The position numbers were made by a program, and so were the translations under genes. From contig CANSTR010000012.1 of assembly GCA_947649935.1 (NCBI GenBank), forward strand, positions 1-51,682: DNA of 51,682 nt. Direction: 5' to 3'. Within the stretch, counting starts at the first letter, position 1. The number at the start of each line of letters is the position of its first letter. The notes below the pieces were generated by a model that had not been told where the DNA came from, did no database searches, and saw only the letters and a program-made list of their open reading frames with translations. This stretch comes from an uncultured Clostridia bacterium. Lineage in GTDB: Bacteria; Bacillota; Clostridia; TANB77; CAG-508. Shown here piece by piece: positions 24,057-30,796 of this stretch.

Positions 24057-24365
24057 CTATTTTTGAAATCGTTTCTCCATTTCCTCCAGAGAAATCTCTT
24101 GAATTTGAGCCATAATTGCCGTCAAAATTGTCATCAATTCTTGCCAGCTTAACTTCATTGCTTTTATTTCTTTCAAAGCCTCTTTTCCCAATACTTTTTC
24201 TATAATTTCGTAAAATAGCCCTACATTTAAATTGCTTTTGTCTAATTTTTCGTTCATTTCCAAAAATAAGTCAGCAGAATTATCAATTTCATATATTTTT
24301 CCTTCTGCTATTTTTAAAGTTGGTTTCTCTTTGCCTAGCCTTGAACTAATATCTAAAACACTCAT
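24057..24365 (-). CDS. Tail assembly chaperone, first frame
   Basis: 102 residues from the ATG at 24365 (MSVLDISSRLGKEKPTLKIAEGKIYEID...), AAGGAGA upstream. Position between tail tube/moron pocket and Gp15-like gene, and size, fit the G-type tail chaperone that coats the tape measure during assembly. It ends EKRFQK-TAG. See the Gp15-like gene for the likely programmed frameshift. Confidence 0.7.
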   Translation of the reverse strand: MSVLDISSRLGKEKPTLKIAEGKIYEIDNSADLFLEMNEKLDKSNLNVGLFYEIIEKVLGKEALKEIKAMKLSWQELMTILTAIMAQIQEISLEEMEKRFQK

Positions 24366-24390
24366 TTTAAATTTTCTCCTTTTCATAATA

Positions 24391-24417
24391 AAAAAACACC
24401 AGATTATTCTGATGTTT
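24391..24417 (-). terminator. Terminator of the zinc-ribbon moron
   Basis: Minus-strand AACATCAGA-ATAA-TCTGGTGTT followed by TTTTT, between the moron gene and the tail chaperone gene. Confidence 0.7.
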
Positions 24418-24438
24418 CTCGTATTTTTTTAAATTTAA

Positions 24439-24717
24439 TCAATATTCATATTTCGGACGCATTAACATCCAAAAGAACCACAATCCGCATGTAAAAAAAA
24501 TTAAGATTAAATCAAGTAAAAGATTATACTTCTTCTTTTTTCTAGTATTCGAATTTGTAGATGCGCTAGAAGCTGAATTATTTATGATAATATTGTCATT
24601 TTTATCACTCTTCAACTCCTCTACTTGTCTTCCACAATGTATGCACACCACAGCATCTGCTGGTATTTTTTGCCCACAAAATTTACAAAATTTCGTTTTC
24701 GTTTCTATTTGTTCCAC
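24439..24717 (-). CDS. Zinc-ribbon membrane protein (moron)
   Basis: 92 residues from GTG 24717 (AGGGGG upstream). N-terminal zinc ribbon FCKFCGQKIPADAVVCIHCGRQVEEL, a Ser/Asn linker, and a C-terminal transmembrane segment (LLLDLILIFFTCGLWFFWML). Such proteins are common in clostridia and their phages; function unknown. It has its own promoter (TTGCAA at 24776, 17-base spacer, TATAAT at 24753-24748) and terminator, so it is an independent moron expressed in the lysogen. Confidence 0.75.
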   Translation of the reverse strand: MEQIETKTKFCKFCGQKIPADAVVCIHCGRQVEELKSDKNDNIIINNSASSASTNSNTRKKKKYNLLLDLILIFFTCGLWFFWMLMRPKYEY

Positions 24718-24747
24718 AATTTTCCCCCTTATATAAAAACTACTACA

Positions 24748-24776
24748 ATTATAATCTAACATTATCAAAATTGCAA
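24748..24776 (-). promoter_or_regulatory. Moron promoter
   Basis: Minus-strand TTGCAA (24776-24771), 17-base spacer, TATAAT (24753-24748). Confidence 0.6.
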
Positions 24777-24793
24777 TACTTATTTTACATTAT

Positions 24794-24822
24794 TTGACAA
24801 TTTATTGTAATAATTATATAAT
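24794..24822 (+). promoter_or_regulatory. Toxin mRNA promoter of type I TA module
   Basis: TTGACA, exact 17-base spacer, TATAAT on the plus strand, against the direction of all surrounding tail genes. Confidence 0.8.
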
Positions 24823-24867
24823 ATTTTTATCCTTTGCTCAAGGAGGAAAGGAGGTGCATTTTTAAGT

Positions 24868-24936
24868 ATGCGCAACTTATTAAAGTTGTTAATATTAGTT
24901 ATTCTTTACTTAATTGCAAACGATAACGAAGATTAA
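24868..24936 (+). CDS. Fst-like hydrophobic toxin peptide (type I TA)
   Basis: 22 residues: Met-Arg-Asn, then a hydrophobic helix LLKLLILVILYLIA, then an acidic tail NDNED. Double AGGAGG/GGAGGTG sites precede the ATG. Short single-helix peptides of this build act as membrane toxins in type I toxin-antitoxin systems (Fst, Ibs). The antisense RNA, shared terminator and direct repeats around it support the call. It is shorter than Fst (33 residues) and I know no close named relative. No toxicity can be shown from sequence. Confidence 0.7.
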   Translation: MRNLLKLLILVILYLIANDNED

Positions 24937-24945
24937 CAAATACTT

Positions 24946-24978
24946 AAAAAGACTAGGAATGGTACTCCTAGTCTTTTT
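24946..24978. terminator. Shared bidirectional terminator of the TA module
   Basis: AAAAAGACTAGGA / TCCTAGTCTTTTT, perfect 13-bp stem with a 7-base loop; ends the toxin mRNA on plus and the antitoxin RNA on minus. Confidence 0.88.
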
Positions 24979-25018
24979 TATGTGCATTTAAGTTTTGCGC
25001 AACTTATTTGCTTAAGCT
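24946..25018 (-). ncRNA. Antisense antitoxin RNA of the type I TA module
   Basis: Minus-strand RNA of about 70 nt predicted from the promoter at 25025-25053 to the shared terminator. It contains the complement of DRb, which by the repeat also pairs with DRa over the toxin ribosome site and start. No ORF is needed for this role. Boundaries are predicted only. Confidence 0.68.
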
Positions 25019-25024
25019 ATATAT

Positions 25025-25053
25025 ATTATAGCATTTTTTTATTTCTTTGTCAA
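25025..25053 (-). promoter_or_regulatory. Antitoxin RNA promoter
   Basis: Minus-strand TTGACA (25053-25048), exact 17-base spacer, TATAAT (25030-25025); a consensus promoter stronger-looking than most here. Confidence 0.82.
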
Positions 25054-25070
25054 GTTTTTTATGATTATTA

Positions 25071-25520
25071 CTACACTGCTGGCGTTACTGTTGGTTTTCC
25101 GTCTGACATAACTTCAAACTCTAAACCAGCCACATTCGTACTATCTCCTGTACCTGCATTTGACACAGAAATAATGCAATCGAAACTTATGATAGTTCCG
25201 TCCGCAAACTCCCATTCAAATTTTGTTTCTACTGCTTGGCCTGTTGAAAACAATTTACTTGCCACATAATCATTTCCATCATCACCAACATTTCTTTTTC
25301 CGGAAACACTAATTGAAAAGCCTTTACCAGTCTGCATTCTACGAATCCAGCCTTCTGTCGTCATCGGCGTCCATTCCTCAACATTATTATCCATTGACAA
25401 AGAAAATGTTTCACAATCCGCAATTGTTTTCATATCCTCTGCTGTCGAGGTTCTTCCCTTTGTTCCAATTTTAAATATATTATCAAAAACTGGATATACT
25501 CCACTTGTTACCTTTGGCAT
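25071..25520 (-). CDS. Major tail (tube) protein
   Basis: 149 residues (MPKVTSGVYPVFDNIFKIGTKGR...ADCETFSLSMDNNVEEWTPMTTEGWIRRMQTGKGFSISVSGKRN...). The pattern and position after the head-completion genes fit the siphovirus tail tube family. The start is joined to the stop of the previous gene; AGGAGG lies upstream. Confidence 0.85.
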   Translation of the reverse strand: MPKVTSGVYPVFDNIFKIGTKGRTSTAEDMKTIADCETFSLSMDNNVEEWTPMTTEGWIRRMQTGKGFSISVSGKRNVGDDGNDYVASKLFSTGQAVETKFEWEFADGTIISFDCIISVSNAGTGDSTNVAGLEFEVMSDGKPTVTPAV

Positions 25521-26011
25521 TATAATTCCTCCTTTTCATAATAAAAAGTTGCTTCAATTACCCTTTCGTAGACGTTTGAACTATCTGTTCCAACATCTAT
25601 CGGTTCAGGTACAAGCAACTTAATAAAATTTACTTTCCTATTATTTATTTTGAAATCTCTTAAACAAAGCAATTTGTAATAAATCTCATACGCTTTTAAC
25701 TCTGTTTCTTTTGCATTTTTATTCCAATGAATTAAAATACTAATCGATTTCTCCATTATCTTTGTATTGGAAAATCCACCTATCGCAATGTTAGGTGGAT
25801 TACTTCTTTTCAATTGATATATTCCAATTGATTTTTCTTTCTTATTATCTAACTTACCTATATAAATATAATCTGCAATCAAACTCTTATTTGTCAATTC
25901 CTTCACAATCGTTTGATTCAATTCCTTAATAGACATTTTACAAACATCAGAAACAGTTTTAGTATCCAACCTTTTCAACCAGTCTTTTATATCGGCTAAC
26001 CCTAACGTCAT
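25520..26011 (-). CDS. Tail terminator / minor capsid-type completion protein
   Basis: 163 residues from ATG 26011 (MTLGLADIKDWLKRLDTKTVSDVCKMSIKELNQTI), AAGGAGG upstream. The central part KSIGIYQLKRSNPPNIAIGG and YKLLCLRDF fit the minor-capsid/tail-terminator group of clostridial phages. It overlaps the upstream gene by 4 bases and the tail tube start by 1. Confidence 0.72.
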   Translation of the reverse strand: MTLGLADIKDWLKRLDTKTVSDVCKMSIKELNQTIVKELTNKSLIADYIYIGKLDNKKEKSIGIYQLKRSNPPNIAIGGFSNTKIMEKSISILIHWNKNAKETELKAYEIYYKLLCLRDFKINNRKVNFIKLLVPEPIDVGTDSSNVYERVIEATFYYEKEEL

Positions 26012-26391
26012 AAACCAGCCTCCTTTTTGTAGAATTTTGTAAATGCCTCTTTGCAAAACTCCTTGTTTTTTCCACTTATCCAATCTTCGTACCAATTTCC
26101 CTTTGCATGTGCATTTTCTTTTGTTTGAAAATTATATTCCGGATGAAAATACACCCTTCTAGCATAAGGCGTGGAACTAACCAGGCTTACTCTTCCTTGC
26201 TTACTATTTGAATAATCCACAAAAGTATTATCATTTTGCAAATTTCCTGTATCAAAAGGCATTACTTGTTCTTGTATAACCTCCGTGTGCAAGCTATCTG
26301 CAGTCTTTTCTAATGCTGTAATCGTAGCTTTTCTTAACTGATTGATTTTCGGCATATTCAATTTAATCTTAGAACTTACTGTTTTCATCAC
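26008..26391 (-). CDS. Minor capsid / head-tail connector protein (gp10-like)
   Basis: 127 residues with ITALEKTADSLHTEVIQEQVMPFDTGNLQNDNTFV and STPYARRVYFHPEYNF, the hallmark of minor capsid/HK97 gp10-like connector proteins. It overlaps both neighbours by 4 bases in the head-tail operon. Confidence 0.8.
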   Translation of the reverse strand: MMKTVSSKIKLNMPKINQLRKATITALEKTADSLHTEVIQEQVMPFDTGNLQNDNTFVDYSNSKQGRVSLVSSTPYARRVYFHPEYNFQTKENAHAKGNWYEDWISGKNKEFCKEAFTKFYKKEAGL

Positions 26392-26726
26392 ATTATCTCC
26401 AATTCGGTATAATTCACAGTCCCATCAGGATTTCTTGCTTTTGTTCCTTGATATATATATCGAGTTTCTCCAAATATAGTCACTTGTCCGCCAGAAATAA
26501 CGGGAAGATTGGGAGCAATATCGCCGGCAAAACAAGCCTTTCCAACCAATGTAATCAGCACCTTTTCTGCTGTCAATACTCTTTTTGCCTTGTCCTGATA
26601 ATTGCATTTCAAATCACTTTCCAAAGCAACAATTGGCTCTCCTTCTTCTGACGTTCCTTCCGCATATAAAACAACTTTTATATCTGTTTTGCAATCTTCT
26701 TTTCTTACTAAACTTGGATAAATCAT
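26388..26726 (-). CDS. Head closure / minor capsid protein
   Basis: 112 residues (MIYPSLVRKEDCKTDIKVVLYAEGTSEEGEPI...TAEKVLITLVGKACFAGDIAP...GETRYIYQGTKARNPDGTVNYTELEIM). Typical head-closure position and ending of clostridial phages. Starts 1 base after the previous stop. Confidence 0.75.
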   Translation of the reverse strand: MIYPSLVRKEDCKTDIKVVLYAEGTSEEGEPIVALESDLKCNYQDKAKRVLTAEKVLITLVGKACFAGDIAPNLPVISGGQVTIFGETRYIYQGTKARNPDGTVNYTELEIM

Positions 26727-26727
26727 C

Positions 26728-27108
26728 TTAACACCTCAAATTTCTACAAGTCAATCCCGTCTGACTTAGCAAACAATAACAATCCTTTGGAATCGCCACC
26801 CCATTTTGAATTTCAACATTCCAATTGGCACCAAAATTCATTGATACACCATTAATTGAATAACTAGAAAGCACCGTTTTCAAAACATCTGCATTTTCAA
26901 ATTCAAAATCAGCAAGTTTGCATACAACTTCTTGTATAATCTCTTGCTGGAATTTTGTTAGGTTTTCAAAGCCCTTACCAACAATACGATTATATGTCAA
27001 AGTATCAATATGCCTACTTGCTTCTTTCAACTTCTTTTCTATTTCATTGTCAGAAATTGTTATTCCTAAATAGGTATTTCGGTAATAAGTCTTATCTGCA
27101 TAACTCAT
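26728..27108 (-). CDS. Head-tail adaptor (connector) protein
   Basis: 126 residues from ATG 27108 (MSYADKTYYRNTYLGITISDNEIEKKLKEASRHIDTLTYNRI...) with GGAGTG upstream. The pattern matches gp6/Ad1-type head-tail connectors that sit on the portal. Confidence 0.78.
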   Translation of the reverse strand: MSYADKTYYRNTYLGITISDNEIEKKLKEASRHIDTLTYNRIVGKGFENLTKFQQEIIQEVVCKLADFEFENADVLKTVLSSYSINGVSMNFGANWNVEIQNGVAIPKDCYCLLSQTGLTCRNLRC

Positions 27109-27120
27109 ACGCAATCACTC

Positions 27121-28020
27121 CTACGCCGTTTTTTCAATATAGAATTGAATACCGTCATGCTTTTTCTCATAAATAAATACATCTTCAAAAGATTCTTCGA
27201 AATATGTATATTTACCTTGTGACAAAGCACTTGGCAATCCTAGTTCTGCAAAATCATAAGTAATGACTGGAATAATAGCACTAGGATGTACCAATAACAT
27301 TTTTACATCTTTGGCACCTGTTGCAACTGAAAATCCATCTGTTGCACTCAATGTATATTCCGATTTCATTGCAGTTGTTGGAACACCAATCACTTCAACT
27401 TCATCAATTCTTGATACGGTTCTTCCTAAAACTTGATTTCCAGATTGTCTTACAACATCTTTTGCAGTATCAATCAATGTTTTGGTGTAAGTATCAACAT
27501 ACAACAACCTTCCTGCCGCTGGAACTCTTTTTTCATCCATCTTGTCCATTAATTTGTCAAACTTAGTCAATACATTTGCAGTAGTCAACACATCATCTGC
27601 TGTTATTGTCTCTTTTGTATTTTTTAGCTTATATAAAGCTGTAATCATTTCAGCATCCATTTCTGGAAATTTTTGTTCCTCGTTCATTACTCGAGTAATG
27701 TTTTGGATTGATGCCACATGATTTGTCTCGTCAATGTCCCTTGGATGTACTAATGTATTCCAAGTTCTGTGAGTTTTTAATGTTTTAGACTCCTCTGCAT
27801 TGTTGAAATTTCTAGCAAATGAACCGATTGTATCTCTATCTCCATTTGCTCTTCCTTTTACACTTAAACTTGGTAAAATAACCGTATTGTTATTTAAAAA
27901 TTTAACATCTGGTTTTGTGGCACTCCATAACGCTCCAAAATACAAAGTATATGGATACGCTTGTGCCAATGCTTGCGAATACTCTTTCGCATAATTTAAA
28001 TTTGATTTTGTAAATGCCAT
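27121..28020 (-). CDS. Major capsid protein
   Basis: 299 residues from ATG 28020 (GGAAGGT upstream). Contains SVKGRANGDRDTIG, FNNAEESKTLKTHRTWNTLVHPRDIDETN, RLLYVDTYTKTLI, a structural pattern common to major capsid proteins of clostridial siphoviruses. It forms the icosahedral shell after scaffold-directed assembly. The scaffold gene is directly upstream. Confidence 0.87.
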   Translation of the reverse strand: MAFTKSNLNYAKEYSQALAQAYPYTLYFGALWSATKPDVKFLNNNTVILPSLSVKGRANGDRDTIGSFARNFNNAEESKTLKTHRTWNTLVHPRDIDETNHVASIQNITRVMNEEQKFPEMDAEMITALYKLKNTKETITADDVLTTANVLTKFDKLMDKMDEKRVPAAGRLLYVDTYTKTLIDTAKDVVRQSGNQVLGRTVSRIDEVEVIGVPTTAMKSEYTLSATDGFSVATGAKDVKMLLVHPSAIIPVITYDFAELGLPSALSQGKYTYFEESFEDVFIYEKKHDGIQFYIEKTA

Positions 28021-28042
28021 TATCATTTACCTTCCTTTCCTA

Positions 28043-28657
28043 TTAATTTTGTTTTCTAGGTCTTACACCAGTAAAACCAAAATCAAATGTATTATTATTT
28101 GAATTTGTTCCATTGTTGGTGTCAGCGCCAACTGTGATGCCCACCGTTCCTTGAACCTGTTTCTTTAGTCCTGGTACATCATCAACGACCTTTTGCAACG
28201 CTGTTTTTAAAGTTTCATCTAATACGTTGCCATCTTTATCAACACAACTATTCAAATCAGCCATTTTCAATAGATATGGCATGGTTTTATTATCGATATT
28301 CAAATCATCTATAAAATCGTAAGCCTTTTTTTCTATCTTCAATCTCTGATTTTCCAATTGTGCTTTTTGCAAAGAGGCTTGTACATCTGACAACTCTTTA
28401 TTTTGAGCATTTGCTTGATTTGCTTTCTGTGTCTTAAAGCTATTGATTGCACTTTCCATTTCTTCTTGACTCAAGCCTTGCTTTTGAAAATAGCTTTTTA
28501 AAATACTATCTTCTGTTTTCGCATTTCTCCCATCTATCATTTCCTGAATTTTGTTATAATCAATTTCATTAGAATTACTAGCTGGTTGATTCGCATTTTG
28601 GTTTGTTTGCCCCGCAGTGTTTTGGGCATTGTTTTGATTCGTTTCTTGACCTTCCAT
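28043..28657 (-). CDS. Capsid scaffolding protein (DUF4355-like)
   Basis: 204 residues from ATG 28657 (GGAGG upstream). Gln/Asn-rich N-terminus, then a coiled-coil core (DVQASLQKAQLENQRLKIEKKAYDFIDDLNID), then a C-terminal DFGFTGVRPRK motif. This is the usual phage scaffold build; it guides capsid assembly and is lost afterwards. Confidence 0.83.
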   Translation of the reverse strand: MEGQETNQNNAQNTAGQTNQNANQPASNSNEIDYNKIQEMIDGRNAKTEDSILKSYFQKQGLSQEEMESAINSFKTQKANQANAQNKELSDVQASLQKAQLENQRLKIEKKAYDFIDDLNIDNKTMPYLLKMADLNSCVDKDGNVLDETLKTALQKVVDDVPGLKKQVQGTVGITVGADTNNGTNSNNNTFDFGFTGVRPRKQN

Positions 28658-28740
28658 TTTCACTACCTCCATTTAACTTTTTAAAGTCTTGAATTGACTA
28701 TATTTGCACATGCTTTTACCCTCTTCAGTGTTTGGAGTAT

Positions 28741-28762
28741 AAAAAAGAACCAAATTGGCTCT
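28741..28762 (-). terminator. Terminator upstream of the capsid genes
   Basis: Minus-strand AGAGCCAA/TTGGTTCT followed by TTTTTT, just after the small gene at 28765. Confidence 0.65.
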
Positions 28763-28764
28763 CA

Positions 28765-28959
28765 TTATTCGTCTTTGTCTGTATCAGCTGTATCAGACTT
28801 TTCGCTGTTTTTAGTTTTTGGCTTTGCAGTTTCAACAACCACATAAGCTGATTTCAAAAGTTCTTCTGCTCGTTCTTTTGAGACCTTTAGAATTTTTCCA
28901 GCTGGATATATTTCTCCAGTATATTTGTCCCTAAACTCTTCTTTGACCTTCAATTCCAT
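28765..28959 (-). CDS. Small head-region protein
   Basis: 64 residues from ATG 28959 (GGTGG upstream): MELKVKEEFRDKYTGEIYPAGKILKVSKERAEELLKSAYVVVE and a charged tail. Common between portal/minor head and scaffold genes in Gram-positive phages. It is the only gene directly downstream of the toxin-fused minor head protein, but it looks like a standard head-region protein, not an immunity protein. Confidence 0.62.
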   Translation of the reverse strand: MELKVKEEFRDKYTGEIYPAGKILKVSKERAEELLKSAYVVVETAKPKTKNSEKSDTADTDKDE

Positions 28960-29013
28960 GTTCTCACCACCTTTCAAATTTATAGAATTTTTTATATTTT
29001 TTAACATAAACTA

Positions 29014-29042
29014 TTGATTATTAACCTAATTTATGGTATAAT
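29014..29042 (+). promoter_or_regulatory. Plus-strand promoter facing a structured RNA
   Basis: TTGATT, exact 17-base spacer, TATAAT, against the direction of the head operon. Confidence 0.5.
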
Positions 29043-29048
29043 TAAGTT

Positions 29049-29108
29049 AATAAATATTTATTAGAAGGCTAGTTGAGAACCTCTAGGTTCGCAGTTAGCC
29101 TTCATTTT
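29049..29108 (+). ncRNA. Candidate small structured RNA or bidirectional terminator
   Basis: Outer stem GAAGGCTA/TAGCCTTC (29064-29071, 29096-29103) with an inner hairpin GAACC-TCTA-GGTTC, followed by seven T. With the promoter at 29014 it would give an RNA of about 60 nt that overlaps the stop of the toxin-fused gene by a few bases in antisense. It may only be the terminator of that gene. Confidence 0.4.
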
Positions 29109-30796
29109 TTTCTTCTATATGCTTTTATTATATTGTCTTCTCTTATAAGGAATATTTTATCAACCCATAAATAATGCTTTGATTGATAAATATTTCTTAT
29201 CTGCCTTTCAGCTTCGCCATTATCTAGTTTTGCATTTGTTATATCTATTATAAAATTATTTGCTTGTTCTTCTTTTCCTTTCAAGTTTCCTTGTATTGTG
29301 TACTTTCCACCACCAGTTAGTTGCTTTAAATCAAATCTTTCATCATTAATGATATAGTCTGGGGTCTTGATACTTTCTGGTTTATTTACCCTAGGTATAA
29401 TGTTAATTTGCCCGCCAATCCTCTGTCCTAACAACTTTGCAACTTCTATTTCTCTTTTTGTTGGCTCAAGCACAACATTCTTTCCATCTACTATATACTT
29501 ATTTTTATCTTTATCAATGTAATAGTTTTGTTTTGTTAGAATATAATCTTGTTTATCTTTTTCAATAAAATCTTTTGTTATATCAACAAAATTTTTCTTT
29601 TCAGTTTGAAATTCATTATATGTAAGTTCTCGATTTTCTTTAAATCTCTTTTTGTATTCCTGCCACTCTATTCTTTTGTTATGGTATTTTGCCACATTAT
29701 CTTTGTCAGTACTTCCTTGCTCTAATCTTTTGTATTTATCTATATTTCTGTCAATATACTTTAATTTCTGCTCTTTTTTGTAGTTTTCTATCTTTTGTTG
29801 CAATTCTTCTTTTGTTGGTGAAATTGGCGTTGTGCTAACTTCAGGAAAATAAGTAACTATCGTATCTTTGCAATTTGGATGAAATAATTTTGCTTTTATT
29901 GCCGTACTAAGTAATGGATAACCAGTTTCTTTGCTTTCTTCTGCTGTTCCACCACTCCACACATCATCAATAAAAACTCTGCCTTGAAATTTAATACAAT
30001 ATGGACACCCTCCACCACGATTTGGCACTAAAACTGTATGAACTCCCCATTCTTGCCTTTTCGCTCCCTCCCCTTGTAAGTACGCCCTTTTATTCGCTGT
30101 TCGAATTGCCATTTCTGCATAATATACTATATTTACCATGTTTCCATTTACATATTCAATGCTATTAATACCTTTTGAAAGAAAATCCTTTGTCGCCATA
30201 TCAACTGCCTGTTGTATCGTACCAGAACCTGTATTTGCATACACTTGAGCATCATAGATAATTTTTCTATATTGGTCATTTGAAAATCTTAAAATTGACA
30301 TTTCAGCTTTTTCAAAATTCTCTTTTGTTTCAGAAATCAACGCCTTTAACTTTCTACCATTTACTTTAAAAAAAGTGACTTCCGCTTGATTTACTTGTTT
30401 ATATATTCTAGTTAACTGCTTTTTCTTAATTCTTTGATTATTCGTAGTTTTATAAATATGCCACATCTTATTTATTTCTTTGTTACTACTGTTAAAAGTC
30501 CCATTTTGAATTGATTCTAATATTATCTTTTCTTGCTCTAATTTTCCATCTTCATAGCCTTTTTTGATTAATTCCTCAACTTCATTATTAATTGTAAAAA
30601 AATCTTTTTTAAACAGTGTTTTGTTATTCTTCTTAAATTGTTCTAATGATTTTAGCTGTTCCGTTTGCCAAGCACTCCAACTCATGTCTAAACTGTTTTC
30701 TTCATTTAAGTGCCTAGTCAAATTTCTTTTCATTGATTTTATCAATGTTTCTTCTATCCTACGAAATGATTTTGCAATATCGTATTCATTATTCAT
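29102..30796 (-). CDS. MuF-type minor head protein with C-terminal CdiA-like nuclease toxin domain
   Basis: 564 residues. The N-terminal 330 residues are a minor capsid/head morphogenesis protein (YAEMAIRTANKRAYLQGEGAKRQEWG, NRGGGCPYCIKFQGRVFIDDV, KAKLFHPNCKDTIVTY). A charged linker follows, and from about residue 435 a separate domain: VLEPTKREIEVAKLLGQRIG, TPDYIIN, FDLKQLTG, IDITNAKLDN, VDKIFLIRED. This order (E-VAKLL, KTPDY, D-K) resembles C-terminal nuclease domains of CdiA-type polymorphic toxins. MuF proteins with C-terminal toxins are known in temperate phages of Firmicutes. The toxin could be injected with phage DNA. No immunity gene is obvious next to it. Confidence 0.78.
   Translation of the reverse strand: MNNEYDIAKSFRRIEETLIKSMKRNLTRHLNEENSLDMSWSAWQTEQLKSLEQFKKNNKTLFKKDFFTINNEVEELIKKGYEDGKLEQEKIILESIQNGTFNSSNKEINKMWHIYKTTNNQRIKKKQLTRIYKQVNQAEVTFFKVNGRKLKALISETKENFEKAEMSILRFSNDQYRKIIYDAQVYANTGSGTIQQAVDMATKDFLSKGINSIEYVNGNMVNIVYYAEMAIRTANKRAYLQGEGAKRQEWGVHTVLVPNRGGGCPYCIKFQGRVFIDDVWSGGTAEESKETGYPLLSTAIKAKLFHPNCKDTIVTYFPEVSTTPISPTKEELQQKIENYKKEQKLKYIDRNIDKYKRLEQGSTDKDNVAKYHNKRIEWQEYKKRFKENRELTYNEFQTEKKNFVDITKDFIEKDKQDYILTKQNYYIDKDKNKYIVDGKNVVLEPTKREIEVAKLLGQRIGGQINIIPRVNKPESIKTPDYIINDERFDLKQLTGGGKYTIQGNLKGKEEQANNFIIDITNAKLDNGEAERQIRNIYQSKHYLWVDKIFLIREDNIIKAYRRKK

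Larger units (their letters stand above)
24855..25007 (+). repeat. Direct repeats DRa (24855-24880) and DRb (24983-25007)
   Basis: TGCATTT(TT)AAGT, two or three variable bases, GCGCAACTTAT occurs twice. DRa covers the toxin start codon and the region just after its ribosome site. DRb lies beyond the shared terminator and is transcribed in the opposite direction, giving an RNA complementary in trans to the toxin start region. This is the layout of the par (fst) locus. Confidence 0.8.

Noticed and set aside
24057..24059. Tail chaperone break as another CGG case
   Set aside because: The overlap contains CAAAAATAG, no CGG; it fits the known habit of phage tail chaperones to use programmed frameshifts.
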